From Fragilaria crotonensis (Eukaryota; Bacillariophyta; Fragilariophyceae; Fragilariales; Fragilariaceae), in assembly GCA_022925895.1 (NCBI GenBank), contig JAKSYS010000440.1:1-52470 (forward strand): DNA of 52,470 bases, given 5' to 3'. Within the stretch, counting starts at the first letter, position 1, and each line of letters starts with the position of its first letter. The notes under the pieces are model-generated. The model saw only the letters and a program-made list of their open reading frames with translations, did not search any database and had not been told where the DNA came from. The position numbers were made by a program, and so were the translations under genes. Below are positions 20,881-30,661 of this stretch, piece by piece.

Positions 20881-21341
20881 TAGTAGGGCAAGTTTTTGTT
20901 CACAAAATGCAGCTGGTGATGGATGACAGGAACGTCTAGTAGTTGATCTGCTGGTGACAAGACCCTGTTTACTTGTTGGTGCTTGTCGGGCTGCTAGCTA
21001 CGCCCTCCCTAGAGCCTCGGGTAATAATGAACTCACAACCATCATAGGTCCTCACCTAGTCAAGGAAAGAAGCATGGACATTAACGTACTTGGACCGAAC
21101 TCCCCTTCACTTTGCAAATGGTTGGTGACTGTTGATGGTATTGATTTTACAGCTTGACAGCAACAAAGGCATTCTCCGCCGTTCCATAAAAAGGCGCGGG
21201 GTTCCAACATTGATTGGCTTCTTCATTGGTTCCAAGTACTCCTGATTATGCCGGCAATTTGCTGCCGACCTTGCAGAATGAATACCATGTCAAGGTTGCC
21301 GACTGGCTTGACAAGAATGTAGTCCGGCCAGGATCAAGTCG

Positions 21342-21494
21342 TGTGATATTCTTCTTGGTCTTGGGGTGGATGCAAAAGATGATGTCAATGTTCGGCAAGC
21401 ATACCTGACAAAAGCAGAGCTGCTGCACCCTGAGGATCACAACAGCAACAAATCAATGGGAGAAGCTTTTGATCAAATCCTCAGAAAAGTGTAA
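21342..21494 (+). pseudogene. DnaJ J-domain remnant
   Basis: A 50-residue frame ending at TAA 21492 reads CDILLGLGVDAKDDVNVRQAY, then L-T-K-A-E-L-LHPEDH and MGEAFDQI. This follows the J-domain pattern Y-(D/E)-IL-G-V...A-x-x-x-x-(I/V)-(K/R)-x-AY...HPD...A-x-x-x-F-x-x-I. The HPD motif that stimulates Hsp70 is HPE here. No start codon or continuing frame is visible nearby, so it is called a relic. The frame was found by reading around stops in other frames. Confidence 0.5.
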
Positions 21495-22582
21495 GAGCAC
21501 CTGACAATAGATGAAGGCATCATCGGAAAGCACCATGCAAGAAATCCAATGCGCTTGCTTTAACTCATGCTAGAGCTCAAACATAATGAGACTGGGGGAT
21601 GATGGGAACAAAGTAATATGAGAATCCTTCTGCCATCCTGCTGTCATCTGGTACTGTAGTACAAGTTTTTGTGGACGTCAATACTCTCAGATCTACACCA
21701 TTCAAACATCAAACTCTTCATCTGAGTGCATTCCGCTTCAATTGAATGAGAAACGTAATACTGCTTAACATTGTTACGTCCAGCGCAAATATTGTTCCCC
21801 ATGCATTTTCTCGATGCGATAGCTTGGAGGCAAGGGTGTGGTTGATGAAAGGGAATTCTAATGATGGCATGGCTTTGACGGTGGCTGAAAGGAGGCTGTT
21901 GGTGAGTTTGGTGATTGATACCATACAGGGTAAAACTGTCTCCATAAAATTTTGGCATGGCTGACCCTGAAAGGCATATGATGGGTAATATAGTGTAATT
22001 AAATGCAAATCAATGGGTGATGGTAGCATTTGATATTTGATATTGCTCATGTTCTCATGTTGTCTTCCTTGAAGATCACTCCACCATATGATACTTGTTC
22101 CAGGTATGATAGTACTGTACGCTGTACGTAGAATATTTCTCCAGTCCTCACTGGAGTACTAGCACCGATACATTCTGCTTCGTACAAGTACCGGTACATT
22201 TCATACTCAAGCGCCATGGCGCCATGGCTGTCGCTCTGCTCACTGGTAATCTCGTAATTCATGCAGTGCACCACGTCATGGCGCGATCGTCACCTCATTC
22301 CACATACTACGTGCACCGCGAGTACCATATGACGTCGGATGATTGCGTCACAACAGCAACTTTGAACAGCAAACAACCCACGGAAGACTCTGTTTAGTCA
22401 AAACAGCTGTTCTTTCTTGGTTGCTGATGTGGATGATTCAGATTACAGACTCAGACCCACATATGAGGTCGGCCTTCTCCATCATCTCCAGCGAAGCAGT
22501 GTTCTCGCGTATTTGATGCTTGCTACAAATGTGATGTACTCATTCTTCTCATGCTCAAGAACCATTTACGATACCGTCAGCA

Positions 22583-23834
22583 ATGCTCCATGATCTACTC
22601 CAGGACGCTCACAATGAATCAATAATGAATAGTCCGCCTGAGAAGTTAGTAGACTTCATACGTGATGCTTCGAGATTCAATCGGCGGAAGACAATACTTA
22701 TCACCGGAGCCAACTCGTAAGTTACCTCTCGAGCACCAATATGCATGAGTTCGCGTAAGCAAGAAGTTCTTATTCCGTTGCGATGATTTCTCATGCACCC
22801 CATCTCCATTCGCCACTTCAACATTTATTCATGCAATTCACAACAGAGGCATCGGACTGTATGCGGCCAAGATTCTGCGGCAACAAAATCCAGGGCATCG
22901 ATTGATATTAGTCTCTCGAACACTAGAGAAGGCACAGAACGCAAGAATACAGGTGGACTCTATGCTATTGCCAAGTCAACTACAAGACGCAACAAACATT
23001 GACGCACTTGCATGTGATCAGTCTTCCCTTTGTCACGTGCGAGAGTTTGCAGGTCAACTCAGAAGCTTGCTGCAGGTGAAGAATAATCCATCGATGTCGT
23101 TGGGTCTGGACGTACTCTGCCTGAACGCGGCGATGATGGCCCCTATGGACTCTCATTTGCAGGTGACAGAAGATGAATTCGAGGTTACTTTTCAAACAAA
23201 CCATTTGGCTCCGTTCCTGATGGTAAACTTGCTGCACAGTATAATGAATCCGGGAGGGCGGGTAGTATTCACTACTAGTGGCCTCCATGCCTTTGTATCG
23301 TTCAACGATTTTCGAGGTGTGATGGGCGATGCACCAAAACGGTTTCATATGATTGATGGCAAACCCTTTCACTACAAAACAGCATATTCCTTGTCCAAAC
23401 TTTCGAATACTACCTGTTGCGTGGCATTGAATCGAAAATTGGAGCAGATACGAGGGCGGCGAGATGTTGTAGTGAACTGCTTCACACCCGGTCTTATACC
23501 ATCAACGGGTTTGTTTCAACACTCGGATGATTCACCTTGTTTGATGAATAATATCGCGTCGACGTTGGAACACGGCGGAGGAGCCTTGGCGTGGATGGCC
23601 ACGTCAGACGAAGCAGGACGAGAAGGTGGACTCTTTTATCAGACGAAACCCGGAACCTCGCACGAGCCTCCTGGCTATGGAACAGAACGGTTCAGCCCGT
23701 CACCAATCCCGGAGGATGCAAATAATGTATCGAATCAAGAAAAGCTGTGGGATATATCGGCCCAACTAGTTGGCATCGAGCCCGTCTTGAAAGGCGCTCC
23801 TCGTGGCAGTGGAGGATTCTCCGTTATCGGATGA
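22583..23834 (+). CDS. Short-chain dehydrogenase/reductase (SDR), two exons
   Basis: Exon 1 is 22583-22716, the intron 22717-22846 (130 nt, GTAAGT...CAACAG) and exon 2 22847-23834, giving 373 aa; starting at the in-frame ATG 22625 gives 359. Splicing restores the NADP(H)-binding TGANSGIG glycine motif (residues 41-48), split inside the Ser codon, which proves the join. Then come LVSRT (phosphate-binding strand end), CLNAAMM (NAG-type motif), FQTNHLAPF, and the catalytic YSLSK (YxxxK), with FTPGLIPSTGLF after it. The layout and the PG-x-x-x-STGLF tail resemble the protochlorophyllide-reductase/retinol-dehydrogenase-like branch. The substrate cannot be told. I see no clear transit peptide, so a plastid location is unsupported. 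Confidence 0.9.
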
Positions 23835-24133
23835 ACATAGAGTAATAATAGAAGTACAAACTTTTCTGTTCAACTGAAAGTCACAATGGACGTCAGTGTT
23901 TGTTTTAGAAATAAACACCTATGATATCATGACTCATTTTTGTATAAAGCATAGTGCATCGATGTGCTACTATCGTACGGTTGCAGATCATGGTAAAGGT
24001 GGTCATCAGTTGCGCCTGTAGCTCATGCTGCCCGGGTGTCATGGTTGTGCCGTCTTCTTTTGTCACTTACTGTCCATGCTGCAGTGAAGCGCTGGCCAGC
24101 AATAGAACAATAGACCAGCAACCATGACTGAGA
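23835..24133. other. Short convergent interval
   Basis: 3' flanks of the SDR gene (+) and the small basic protein (-). Nothing recognised. Confidence 0.5.
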
Positions 24134-24307
24134 TTAAAACAGTTTATCTCCAACGCGTTGGACATCGCCATGACTGGCACCTAAATGTTTCCTCACCACT
24201 TCATTCGCATGAAGCTGACGCTTGGGTGCAGCCTTGGGCTTGGCTGGTTTTTTGGTAGCAGTGCTACCTGCCTTTCCGGCACCTCCTTTTGATTTCTTAG
24301 GCGGCAT
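24134..24307 (-). CDS. Small Lys/Ala-rich basic protein, 57 aa
   Basis: A short frame from ATG 24307-24305 to TAA 24136-24134. The product starts MPPKKSKGGAGKAGSTATKK, continues Pro/Lys/Ala-rich to about residue 33, and ends with an amphipathic stretch containing NEVVRKHLGASHGDVQRVG. Composition recalls nucleic-acid-binding tails of histones or ribosomal proteins, but no family is recognised. It sits head-to-head with eS17 across 330 bases. It could be the first exon of a longer gene, but no clear donor precedes the stop. The Lys codons AAG/AAA and the clean start support coding. Confidence 0.55.
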   Translation of the reverse strand: MPPKKSKGGAGKAGSTATKKPAKPKAAPKRQLHANEVVRKHLGASHGDVQRVGDKLF

Positions 24308-24637
24308 GCTGTATGTTGACGGTACAATACGAACGGGAATCGAGACTGGAGGTAGAGGTTATGGAGAGAAAGTCTCTTGCGACGTCGATTAGTTGACTAC
24401 TGCTGAGGCTGCTATCTAATTTTTGAGATTTCGGAATGAAAGCTACTGTATTCCATTTAGTGTGTTACTGTCGCAAGTGGTCTGAAATCGCCCGGTTCCA
24501 AGTCAACCCCACTTACACTTTACTTGCATCTACGTACGGGATGTACCAGAACCACAAATGCGAGTTTGGATTGTAGATGTACAACAGTCCACCATCTCGT
24601 TTCATCACGACGCAATTGAGACTAGCAATACACAACA
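24308..24637. promoter_or_regulatory. Shared divergent promoter interval of eS17 and the small basic gene
   Basis: 330 bases between two start codons pointing away from each other. No TATA box or known motif was identified with confidence; the region is unusually poor in GTAC compared with other intergenic DNA here. Confidence 0.4.
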
Positions 24638-25356
24638 ATGGTACGACCCTAACGGCTGGTTTGCACCGCGACTGCTATCAAGTGATTGGAGAGAGTTGCA
24701 TGGCACTGCAGAAAGGGAGAAGCACTTGTATTTTGAACAAATTGAAGACGATGCCGTTGCATGCACACCTACGTAGCCATATGTTGGTGTGAGAGGTCGC
24801 CGTGAATAGACTAGGTGTTATTTGTGGCGTTCAATCATGTTTGTCATTACATTGCTTCGTTATTCTTCATGCCTCCCTTCTCTTCTCGCTTGACGGAATT
24901 ATAGAGAAGGTGTTGCGTCAGAATATATCATGGAACCCTCCCCTTTTTCCCATGTAACTCACTTCAGACGTTGTGTTTCCTCAACAGGGTGTCCGTACAA
25001 AGACCGTTAAGAAGAGTGCTCGTACTATCGTCGAGAAGTACTACACTAAATTGACCCTCGATTTTCACACCAATAAGCGTATCATCGATGAGGTTGCCAT
25101 CTTGCCTTCCAAGAGAATGCGCAACAAGATTGCTGGATTCACAACACATTTGATGCGCCGAATTGCCAAGGGCCCTGTTCGTGGTATCTCCTTGAAACTT
25201 CAAGAGGAGGAGCGTGAGCGCCGATTGGACTTTGTTCCTGAGGTGTCGGCCCTTGAGCAGGATACCATCCAGATTGATCCTGACACCAGAGACTTGTTGG
25301 AATCCTTGGGATACGGAAGCCTCACCGGTGTTTCAGTCAACCAGGCCAGAGACTAA
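24638..25356 (+). CDS. RPS17: 40S ribosomal protein eS17 (RPS17), intron likely right after the start codon
   Basis: Exon 2 (24988-25356) encodes [20 protein letters not shown], then [51 protein letters not shown] and VPEVSALEQ, all diagnostic of eS17. It is preceded by TCAACAG at 24987. Eukaryotic eS17 starts MG(R)VRTK, so exon 1 only needs an ATG. The best candidate is ATG 24638-24640 followed at once by GTACGA, making a 347-nt intron and a 123-aa protein. The TTG-type start inside exon 2 is not credible. Other ATGs upstream lack a following donor, but the exon 1 choice needs a transcript. The gene converges on PIG-B, whose stop is 33 bases past this stop. Confidence 0.9.
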
Positions 25357-25389
25357 TTGATAGCAAAGAAAATGATACCTGCCTGTCTT

Positions 25390-27075
25390 CTAATGTTTTA
25401 TTCGTTCGTAAAGAACTATTTCGTTCCCACTCAAGGACAGCCATGATGCCAACCTGATCGTCGTCACGTTGGTGTCTCCCATGTCCATGCCAAACACTGT
25501 TGCTCCAACTATAGAATGAAAGAATCGTTCCGTCGCCACAAGACCCATCGATACGAGTTGCGGCTCGACCTTGATGGCGTCACCGGAGAATATGGCCAAA
25601 AAATTTGGCACCGTCCTTGGACTACTGCAAACATGGCTTTGATCTCCATCAGACCCATCGCGATTGGGACACACTTGGCCGTAGGCATCGACCACAAATT
25701 CCAGAGGATCGCGTGAAAAAAGTGCGCTCTCGCACACTTTAGTTTCACTGGCTCGGCAGGAAGGAGAGCAATCCAAATACCAAGCTTGGGCGTGAACTCC
25801 TTCTCGCACATGCAAATGGCTATAAAGTGGTGTAGAATGACAGTCCATAAGATAATGCACCGACACATCGGTGTGACCAAGCTGCTGAATCCGACGGATG
25901 ATGGCGTGGTTGACATCCATTGGTCCACGTTGGTGTATCAGACCCAGGTAGAGGAAAGCAATCAAATTTGCAATCACAAACGTTGCAATAAGGATCGCTC
26001 GAAGGAGCTTTCGAGCGGGAAATGCAACCAAATTCATCTCTTCCGCGAGTGTGGTTCCCGAGATAATGCACAAAAGTGGAAGAATAGGCAAGAGAAAGCG
26101 AAACTCCTTGTGTGGCGATATCGAATGTAAGAAAATGTATGGAAGTATCACCGCCCACATGTAGTTGTTCTTTGACCGAATGAGACCGAAGATAAGAACT
26201 GGAAGCATGAGGCCTGTAATTGCAGGAATACCAGCAGTGACATACCAATGGAACGGGTGACTTCCATAAAGTGCTCCCATACCTTCGATAACATTGAATT
26301 GCAAGTTTGCGAGAAGTGGTATTGTCCAAAAGCCGTAGAAACATCGATCTACCAAAAGAGAGATGCCTAAACCTGCAAGTCCGTAGGTGGCGCATGGGTT
26401 GAACAGATACACCAGCCTTGACTTGAACGAAGGGGATTGTTTAAATGAAAACAAAAGTCCTAATGGAATCCACGCAGCTAGCGAAGTGAATCGAATCGCG
26501 ACGCTCATTCCTCCGAGGACATAGGCCCAGGAATGATTGGTTGTGTTCTTCGAGCGCAGAAGTGCGATTCCGCACATGAGCAACACCGTTTCGATTGAGT
26601 TGCTATAGGTTCGCACGAGCGTGTATGCTTGAAACCAGGATGTGATGCTGCAGAAGAGGGACCATCGGGATGACGACGGTTGGTCAGCGAGGTACCAAAC
26701 CAAGAAGTCAGTGGGAGCTGCCACCAATACGGCATGCAAAAGCATTGGCCCCTTTGAGACCAAAAATGGTGTATCGATGTGAAGTAACTTGATCAGCACG
26801 TAAAAGATGTAAGTTGGAAGAATTGCAAGATGAGATCGCAGAGGCCCGTGCAGTGATTTCTCCCACAACGATGCCGACGACGTAGCTCGACGAGTCCATT
26901 CCCAAGTCAGTGCACATGAACCCTTAAAGGCGTGGCAATATGCTGGTTCCAGTGTTTGCCAATGTTCATCTGGGTCGAACTGAGTTTGAATAAGGAGAAC
27001 GTTTATTGATCGGAAGAGGCAAAGGCAGGCGAAGATCGCAATAGCCGCCTTCGATTCCTTCATGGTAGTTGTCAT
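25390..27075 (-). CDS. PIGB: GPI mannosyltransferase 3 (PIG-B / GPI10)
   Basis: 561 aa, single exon (human PIGB is 554). GT22-family multipass ER protein that adds the third mannose, from dolichol-phosphate-mannose, to the GPI anchor precursor on the luminal side. Seen: an N-terminal hydrophobic segment, then the catalytic acidic loop FDPDEHWQTLEP (Asp34, Asp36, Glu37), LTWEWTR, RTYSNSIET (155-163), YGSHPFHWYVTAG, and SPHKEFRFLLP (HKEFRF at 322-327), the signature of this subfamily. Several more membrane helices follow. The C-terminal luminal tail (from ~375) carries Cys residues, as in relatives. Start at ATG 27075-27073. It is divergent from the UBAC2-like gene, also an ER protein, across 844 bases. 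Confidence 0.95.
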   Translation of the reverse strand: MTTTMKESKAAIAIFACLCLFRSINVLLIQTQFDPDEHWQTLEPAYCHAFKGSCALTWEWTRRATSSASLWEKSLHGPLRSHLAILPTYIFYVLIKLLHIDTPFLVSKGPMLLHAVLVAAPTDFLVWYLADQPSSSRWSLFCSITSWFQAYTLVRTYSNSIETVLLMCGIALLRSKNTTNHSWAYVLGGMSVAIRFTSLAAWIPLGLLFSFKQSPSFKSRLVYLFNPCATYGLAGLGISLLVDRCFYGFWTIPLLANLQFNVIEGMGALYGSHPFHWYVTAGIPAITGLMLPVLIFGLIRSKNNYMWAVILPYIFLHSISPHKEFRFLLPILPLLCIISGTTLAEEMNLVAFPARKLLRAILIATFVIANLIAFLYLGLIHQRGPMDVNHAIIRRIQQLGHTDVSVHYLMDCHSTPLYSHLHVREGVHAQAWYLDCSPSCRASETKVCESALFSRDPLEFVVDAYGQVCPNRDGSDGDQSHVCSSPRTVPNFLAIFSGDAIKVEPQLVSMGLVATERFFHSIVGATVFGMDMGDTNVTTIRLASWLSLSGNEIVLYERIKH

Positions 27076-27919
27076 TATTCATGATTGCCTGTTCAAGATG
27101 TGTGACTGCCCCGCAGACGATCGAGGCATCCTACTTGTACTGTAACAACATTGTGCATGGTACTGGTACTGTAGCATTACGAATGCAGTATGTATGTATA
27201 GTAGGTAGCACTGTACGACGCCGTACATCCGTGCATGCCTACTTTCCAACCCTACGCATATGGCACTTATAATTGTTATTTACAGTATGCATATACATAC
27301 TGTACGTCGTTTGGTAACACGGGTTCTCTAGTAGGCGTAGAACAGTATTGCATGCCTGTATCCTACAGTATATCCTATACGAGTCATGGTTGCCACATAC
27401 ATAGTGCACCTGTACCGGTCGGATACAAATACTGTACAAGTACCTTGTACTACCAATTACCAATCTATCAATTGCATGTACTGGCACTGTAGCACTCGAA
27501 TTCAATACCAGCCTACTGGTACAAGTTACCAGTACCCGGTATTAGTACTACATTACCCAATGTACTTGAGTACAGTCATACCAGGTATATGTACCTACTA
27601 GATGAGTACTGTAGTACTCCGTACCACGTATGACTTTGCGCTTCCTTGGGCGACTGAAGAGTTGAAGAGTGCCATGGGGTGCTTCGTCGTTCTCAATTCT
27701 CAATTCCCAACATTGGTATATCTGTATCCGAGCTAACACGCCGTGCTGGTCGCTCATTGCTGCTCCGACAAAGAAGAAACCCAAGCACCTGGTACTTGTA
27801 AATCACCGCTGAGTACAACTACTCGCAATTGGTTTCGGCAACAACCATTACAACACCTTGAACGCTCGAACTTGGTTTAGAAGATCTTGTGAAGTTGTTG
27901 AGTTACACAGTCTTGATAG
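27076..27919. promoter_or_regulatory. GTAC-rich divergent promoter interval (PIG-B / UBAC2-like)
   Basis: 27121-27640 holds 20 GTAC tetramers by my count, about ten times the chance level, many arranged as near-palindromes such as gtactgtagtac and tgtacaagtaccttgtac. No gene is present. It must contain both promoters. Short frames inside are rich in Tyr/Cys/Thr because of the repeat and are not coding. Confidence 0.6.
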
Positions 27920-28903
27920 ATGCAGAACTACCAGACGGCAGCAGTTGCGGCCAGTCAAGGCTGGTTTGTTGGGGCACCCACGACGAGGTTCCTTGCATAC
28001 TTGACAGGCCTGTCCTACGCGCTCATTGAATCGAATGGCTGGCATGACGAATTGTCTTTCGGTACGTCGGGGTTTCGTGCGCTCCTGCAACATCTTCCAA
28101 GTGAAAGCTCATCGTCTCATGCATCATTTCTGCTTTTCGTGAAAGACACGAATGCTATACTATACCGCGGTCAAGTCTATCGTTTCCTCACTGGATCATT
28201 AACATTTCAAAGCACGGGCGAACTCATTGTAGGACTGCTCCTGATGGTTAATTTCTCGCGTCGCTTTGAACGAGAAATGGGAGCACGAAAGTATTGTGTT
28301 TGGCTGCTAGGGGTGATGCTACTTTCGACGGCATTTCAGATCCTACTGGCGCTTCTCTATGCGGAGGGATTTCAATACTCGGGTCCCTATCCAACCATAG
28401 GTGCTCTGGTTCTCATGTTTCATATGTATACTCCTCGTCTTCACCCGCGATTCTTTGGCATGTTTGGACTCCACTTTTCGGAAAAGACCATGGGGTATGT
28501 ATTCTGTGCCCAAATCATGTTCTATCGCGGGTATGCCAGTCTCGCTCCGTGCCTTTGTGGTGCCATGTCGGCGTGGCTCATGACCACATTTGCATCCCAA
28601 TTGGATGTTCCAGAATCGCTGGCATCGACCATGACCACCGCTTTTTCGCGCTTTGTCGCTGAACCACCAGCTCCACAAATACAACAACAACCACAACGGG
28701 TCGCTCGTCCCATGGGTACTCCAGGACCAGTACCTCGCGAAATGGCAGCAGCACCCATGTTTGAGCAGCTACCTCCGCCTTCCGAGTCTTCCATTGAGCA
28801 ACTCACTTCCATGGGATTTGATCGCGAGGCAGTACTGCGGGCCCTTCAACAATCGCACAATGATGTGGAACGAGCAGCAGATAAGTTGTTGACGGGGAGT
28901 TAA
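27920..28903 (+). CDS. UBAC2-like rhomboid pseudoprotease with C-terminal UBA domain
   Basis: 327 aa. Residues ~18-230 form a rhomboid/derlin-like membrane domain with several helices (LTGLSYALI; LIVGLLLMVNFSRRFEREMG; VWLLGVMLLSTAFQILLALLY; TIGALVLMFHM). The FRFLTG-like YRFLTGSLTF and SRRFEREMG blocks are family traits. No catalytic GxSG/His dyad is seen, so it is a pseudoprotease. A Pro/Gln-rich linker (~245-285) leads to a UBA domain (~288-327: SIEQLTSMGFDREAVLRALQ then NDVERAADKLL) that binds ubiquitin. UBAC2 in animals sits in the ER membrane and links ubiquitin to ER-associated degradation and UBXD8. The 3' end converges on the TBC-TLDc gene with 87 bases between stops. Confidence 0.9.
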   Translation: MQNYQTAAVAASQGWFVGAPTTRFLAYLTGLSYALIESNGWHDELSFGTSGFRALLQHLPSESSSSHASFLLFVKDTNAILYRGQVYRFLTGSLTFQSTGELIVGLLLMVNFSRRFEREMGARKYCVWLLGVMLLSTAFQILLALLYAEGFQYSGPYPTIGALVLMFHMYTPRLHPRFFGMFGLHFSEKTMGYVFCAQIMFYRGYASLAPCLCGAMSAWLMTTFASQLDVPESLASTMTTAFSRFVAEPPAPQIQQQPQRVARPMGTPGPVPREMAAAPMFEQLPPPSESSIEQLTSMGFDREAVLRALQQSHNDVERAADKLLTGS

Positions 28904-28990
28904 CCTAGAGCGAGAAATATCAAAATTTGAAACTGCGCATTTGCGCTTGGTGAATAAAGATGAATTGGTGTTGCTTTTATAGGTTCAAGA

Positions 28991-30661
28991 TCAATTTTCG
29001 GGGTTTACGTGTTCAGCACCCTTTCCGTCCATGGATCGGGATAGCTGATACACTTCGACAATACCCACTTCAAAGTTGCGAATCATAGGCAGTGGATCAT
29101 TATTGAATCCCTTGGCGGGAGAGGATTCCCCCTTCGTAAGGTCTTCATTTAGCCGCAAACCACTTTCTCCCCCTTCGTTTCCACCCATGCTGATAAAGTG
29201 ATTTCGACCCACCATGAACTGTTCTATGAGCGATCGAGCGTGGTTCGCCTCCGTTTCGTCATCCTCGTCTTCTTGGTCCAACGAAGTTGCCTGATGTGGA
29301 TCCGGTTTCCATTTCCAACATTGTGGATCAGGGTCAAGTCGAAATAAGAAACATTCCCCGTCCCCGTACACTTTTGGGGATGGGTGCCATGCTTGTGAAG
29401 CGTAGAGACCAATAATAGCTTTATTGTCCAGGACTTCACATAGCATAATGGTTTGCTTAAACCCCTTGACATGTTGATAAAATAAATCAAGTGTCCTCCC
29501 GTGTACATTCGTCGAATAAATCAGGTTCAACTTTGTTAAGCGTAGACTCGCTGGCAGCCACCTTGACAAATTCGCTCGATACGTAGAAGGCTTAGCCAAG
29601 ACAATGTTTTCATTCAATATCAAACCCAACGGTCGTGGAGGCGAGTCAATCTCTTCAAAGACCATCTCATTCATAGCCTTTTCCTCCTCCAATTTGATGA
29701 TTCGAGATATGATGTGGCGCCGCGGAAACCGCAATCGTTTTCGAACTCGATTTCCGTGATACCCGAATGCCTTTTGACGCAGCACTTCAAACGGACACAT
29801 GCCCGAGTGGGTGTACTCACGTAGCTGCCACCACCAGTGATCGGACGTTTCAATAACCATCCAATCGCGAACAACGTCCCTTTTGAAGAGACATAGTAGG
29901 GCAATGCCAAATCGGAAAATGATCTTGTATCCTTCAAAGGTGTACATATCCAGAATCCTTAGTACCATATCAGTTGGCAGAATAGGAAGAAAGAAGTATT
30001 TAAAAATAGGGGCCAAACCCTCTGGACAGAGGCTGCCATTGTCTTTCATTGCTGCCGCGGTGGCGGGATGCAACCGCTGCAGAATGTCGCAAAAGGCCAG
30101 GCACCAGGCGTGGTGTTCCACCTGCGTGGCCGGGAAGTACCAAGACGAATTTTGTGCCATTTCTCGCAGGGCACAAAATGCGTAAGATTCGCTCATGCAT
30201 CGCAAAAAGAGCCCCGTAAGCGGAGGGAGAAGAGGGCAGAACTCTAAGCCAATTATGTGTTCCAACGCGCATAGAACGTGTGTCAGCGCTTCCTGGCCTT
30301 TCTTCGTGACTTCACCAAAATATTGCAAGCAATCAGTATTTCCCAAGTTCGGTGGTAATGCATCGCGTAGATCTGACTCATCAGGAAATATTTGTTTCAC
30401 GACTGTATCCCAAGCGTGATCCAGGAGTCGAACCTTCCCCAATGTGCGATACTCATGACTGTATTCTTTGTCTTGATGTTGATGGCAAGCATCAATAATG
30501 GAAGACATCCATATAGCACAACGCAAGGCAGGAGGGATGCCCTGTCGAATCATCGCCTTGAGTAGTTGGTCGCTTTCCTCGTCTTCCACGCCAAAGAGGG
30601 GGTGGATGTTCGTTCCATCCTTCAGGAAGTTTTTGGTCAATTGTTTCCCCACAAAGTACAT
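28991..30661 (-). CDS. TBC-TLDc protein (TBC1D24-like), probably without GAP activity
   Basis: 556 aa, single exon. Residues ~35-300 are a Rab-GAP TBC fold: RQGIPPALRCAIWMSS at the start and LPTDMVLRILDMYTFEG near the end. Where active TBCs have I-x-x-D-x-x-R-T this protein has DESDLRDALPPNLGN, and where they have YCQGM it has EFCPLL. So the Arg and Gln fingers appear missing. Residues ~370-545 are a TLDc domain: NLIYSTNVHGRTLDLFYQHV, IGLYASQAW, GDGECFLFRL, then HFISMGGNEGGESGLRLNED, FNNDPL and VGIVEVYQL. The TBC+TLDc order is that of TBC1D24, which in animals binds ARF6 and phosphoinositides and aids vesicle traffic and oxidative-stress resistance. An upstream exon is possible but not needed. 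Confidence 0.9.
   Translation of the reverse strand: MYFVGKQLTKNFLKDGTNIHPLFGVEDEESDQLLKAMIRQGIPPALRCAIWMSSIIDACHQHQDKEYSHEYRTLGKVRLLDHAWDTVVKQIFPDESDLRDALPPNLGNTDCLQYFGEVTKKGQEALTHVLCALEHIIGLEFCPLLPPLTGLFLRCMSESYAFCALREMAQNSSWYFPATQVEHHAWCLAFCDILQRLHPATAAAMKDNGSLCPEGLAPIFKYFFLPILPTDMVLRILDMYTFEGYKIIFRFGIALLCLFKRDVVRDWMVIETSDHWWWQLREYTHSGMCPFEVLRQKAFGYHGNRVRKRLRFPRRHIISRIIKLEEEKAMNEMVFEEIDSPPRPLGLILNENIVLAKPSTYRANLSRWLPASLRLTKLNLIYSTNVHGRTLDLFYQHVKGFKQTIMLCEVLDNKAIIGLYASQAWHPSPKVYGDGECFLFRLDPDPQCWKWKPDPHQATSLDQEDEDDETEANHARSLIEQFMVGRNHFISMGGNEGGESGLRLNEDLTKGESSPAKGFNNDPLPMIRNFEVGIVEVYQLSRSMDGKGAEHVNPEN

Larger units (their letters stand above)
19778..22582. other. Decayed repeat-rich interval
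   Basis: No intact gene. 20060-20440 holds a 122-aa frame starting MASKAPAKTANVLAKHM that turns into a Ser/Thr/Asn-rich stretch in a different frame, typical of a broken gene. It is followed by the fold-back array at 20638-20880, a J-domain remnant at 21342-21494, and a second diverged copy of the array end near 21605-21670. 22080-22200 is GTAC-rich. Composition is slightly AT-richer than in the flanking genes. Confidence 0.55.
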
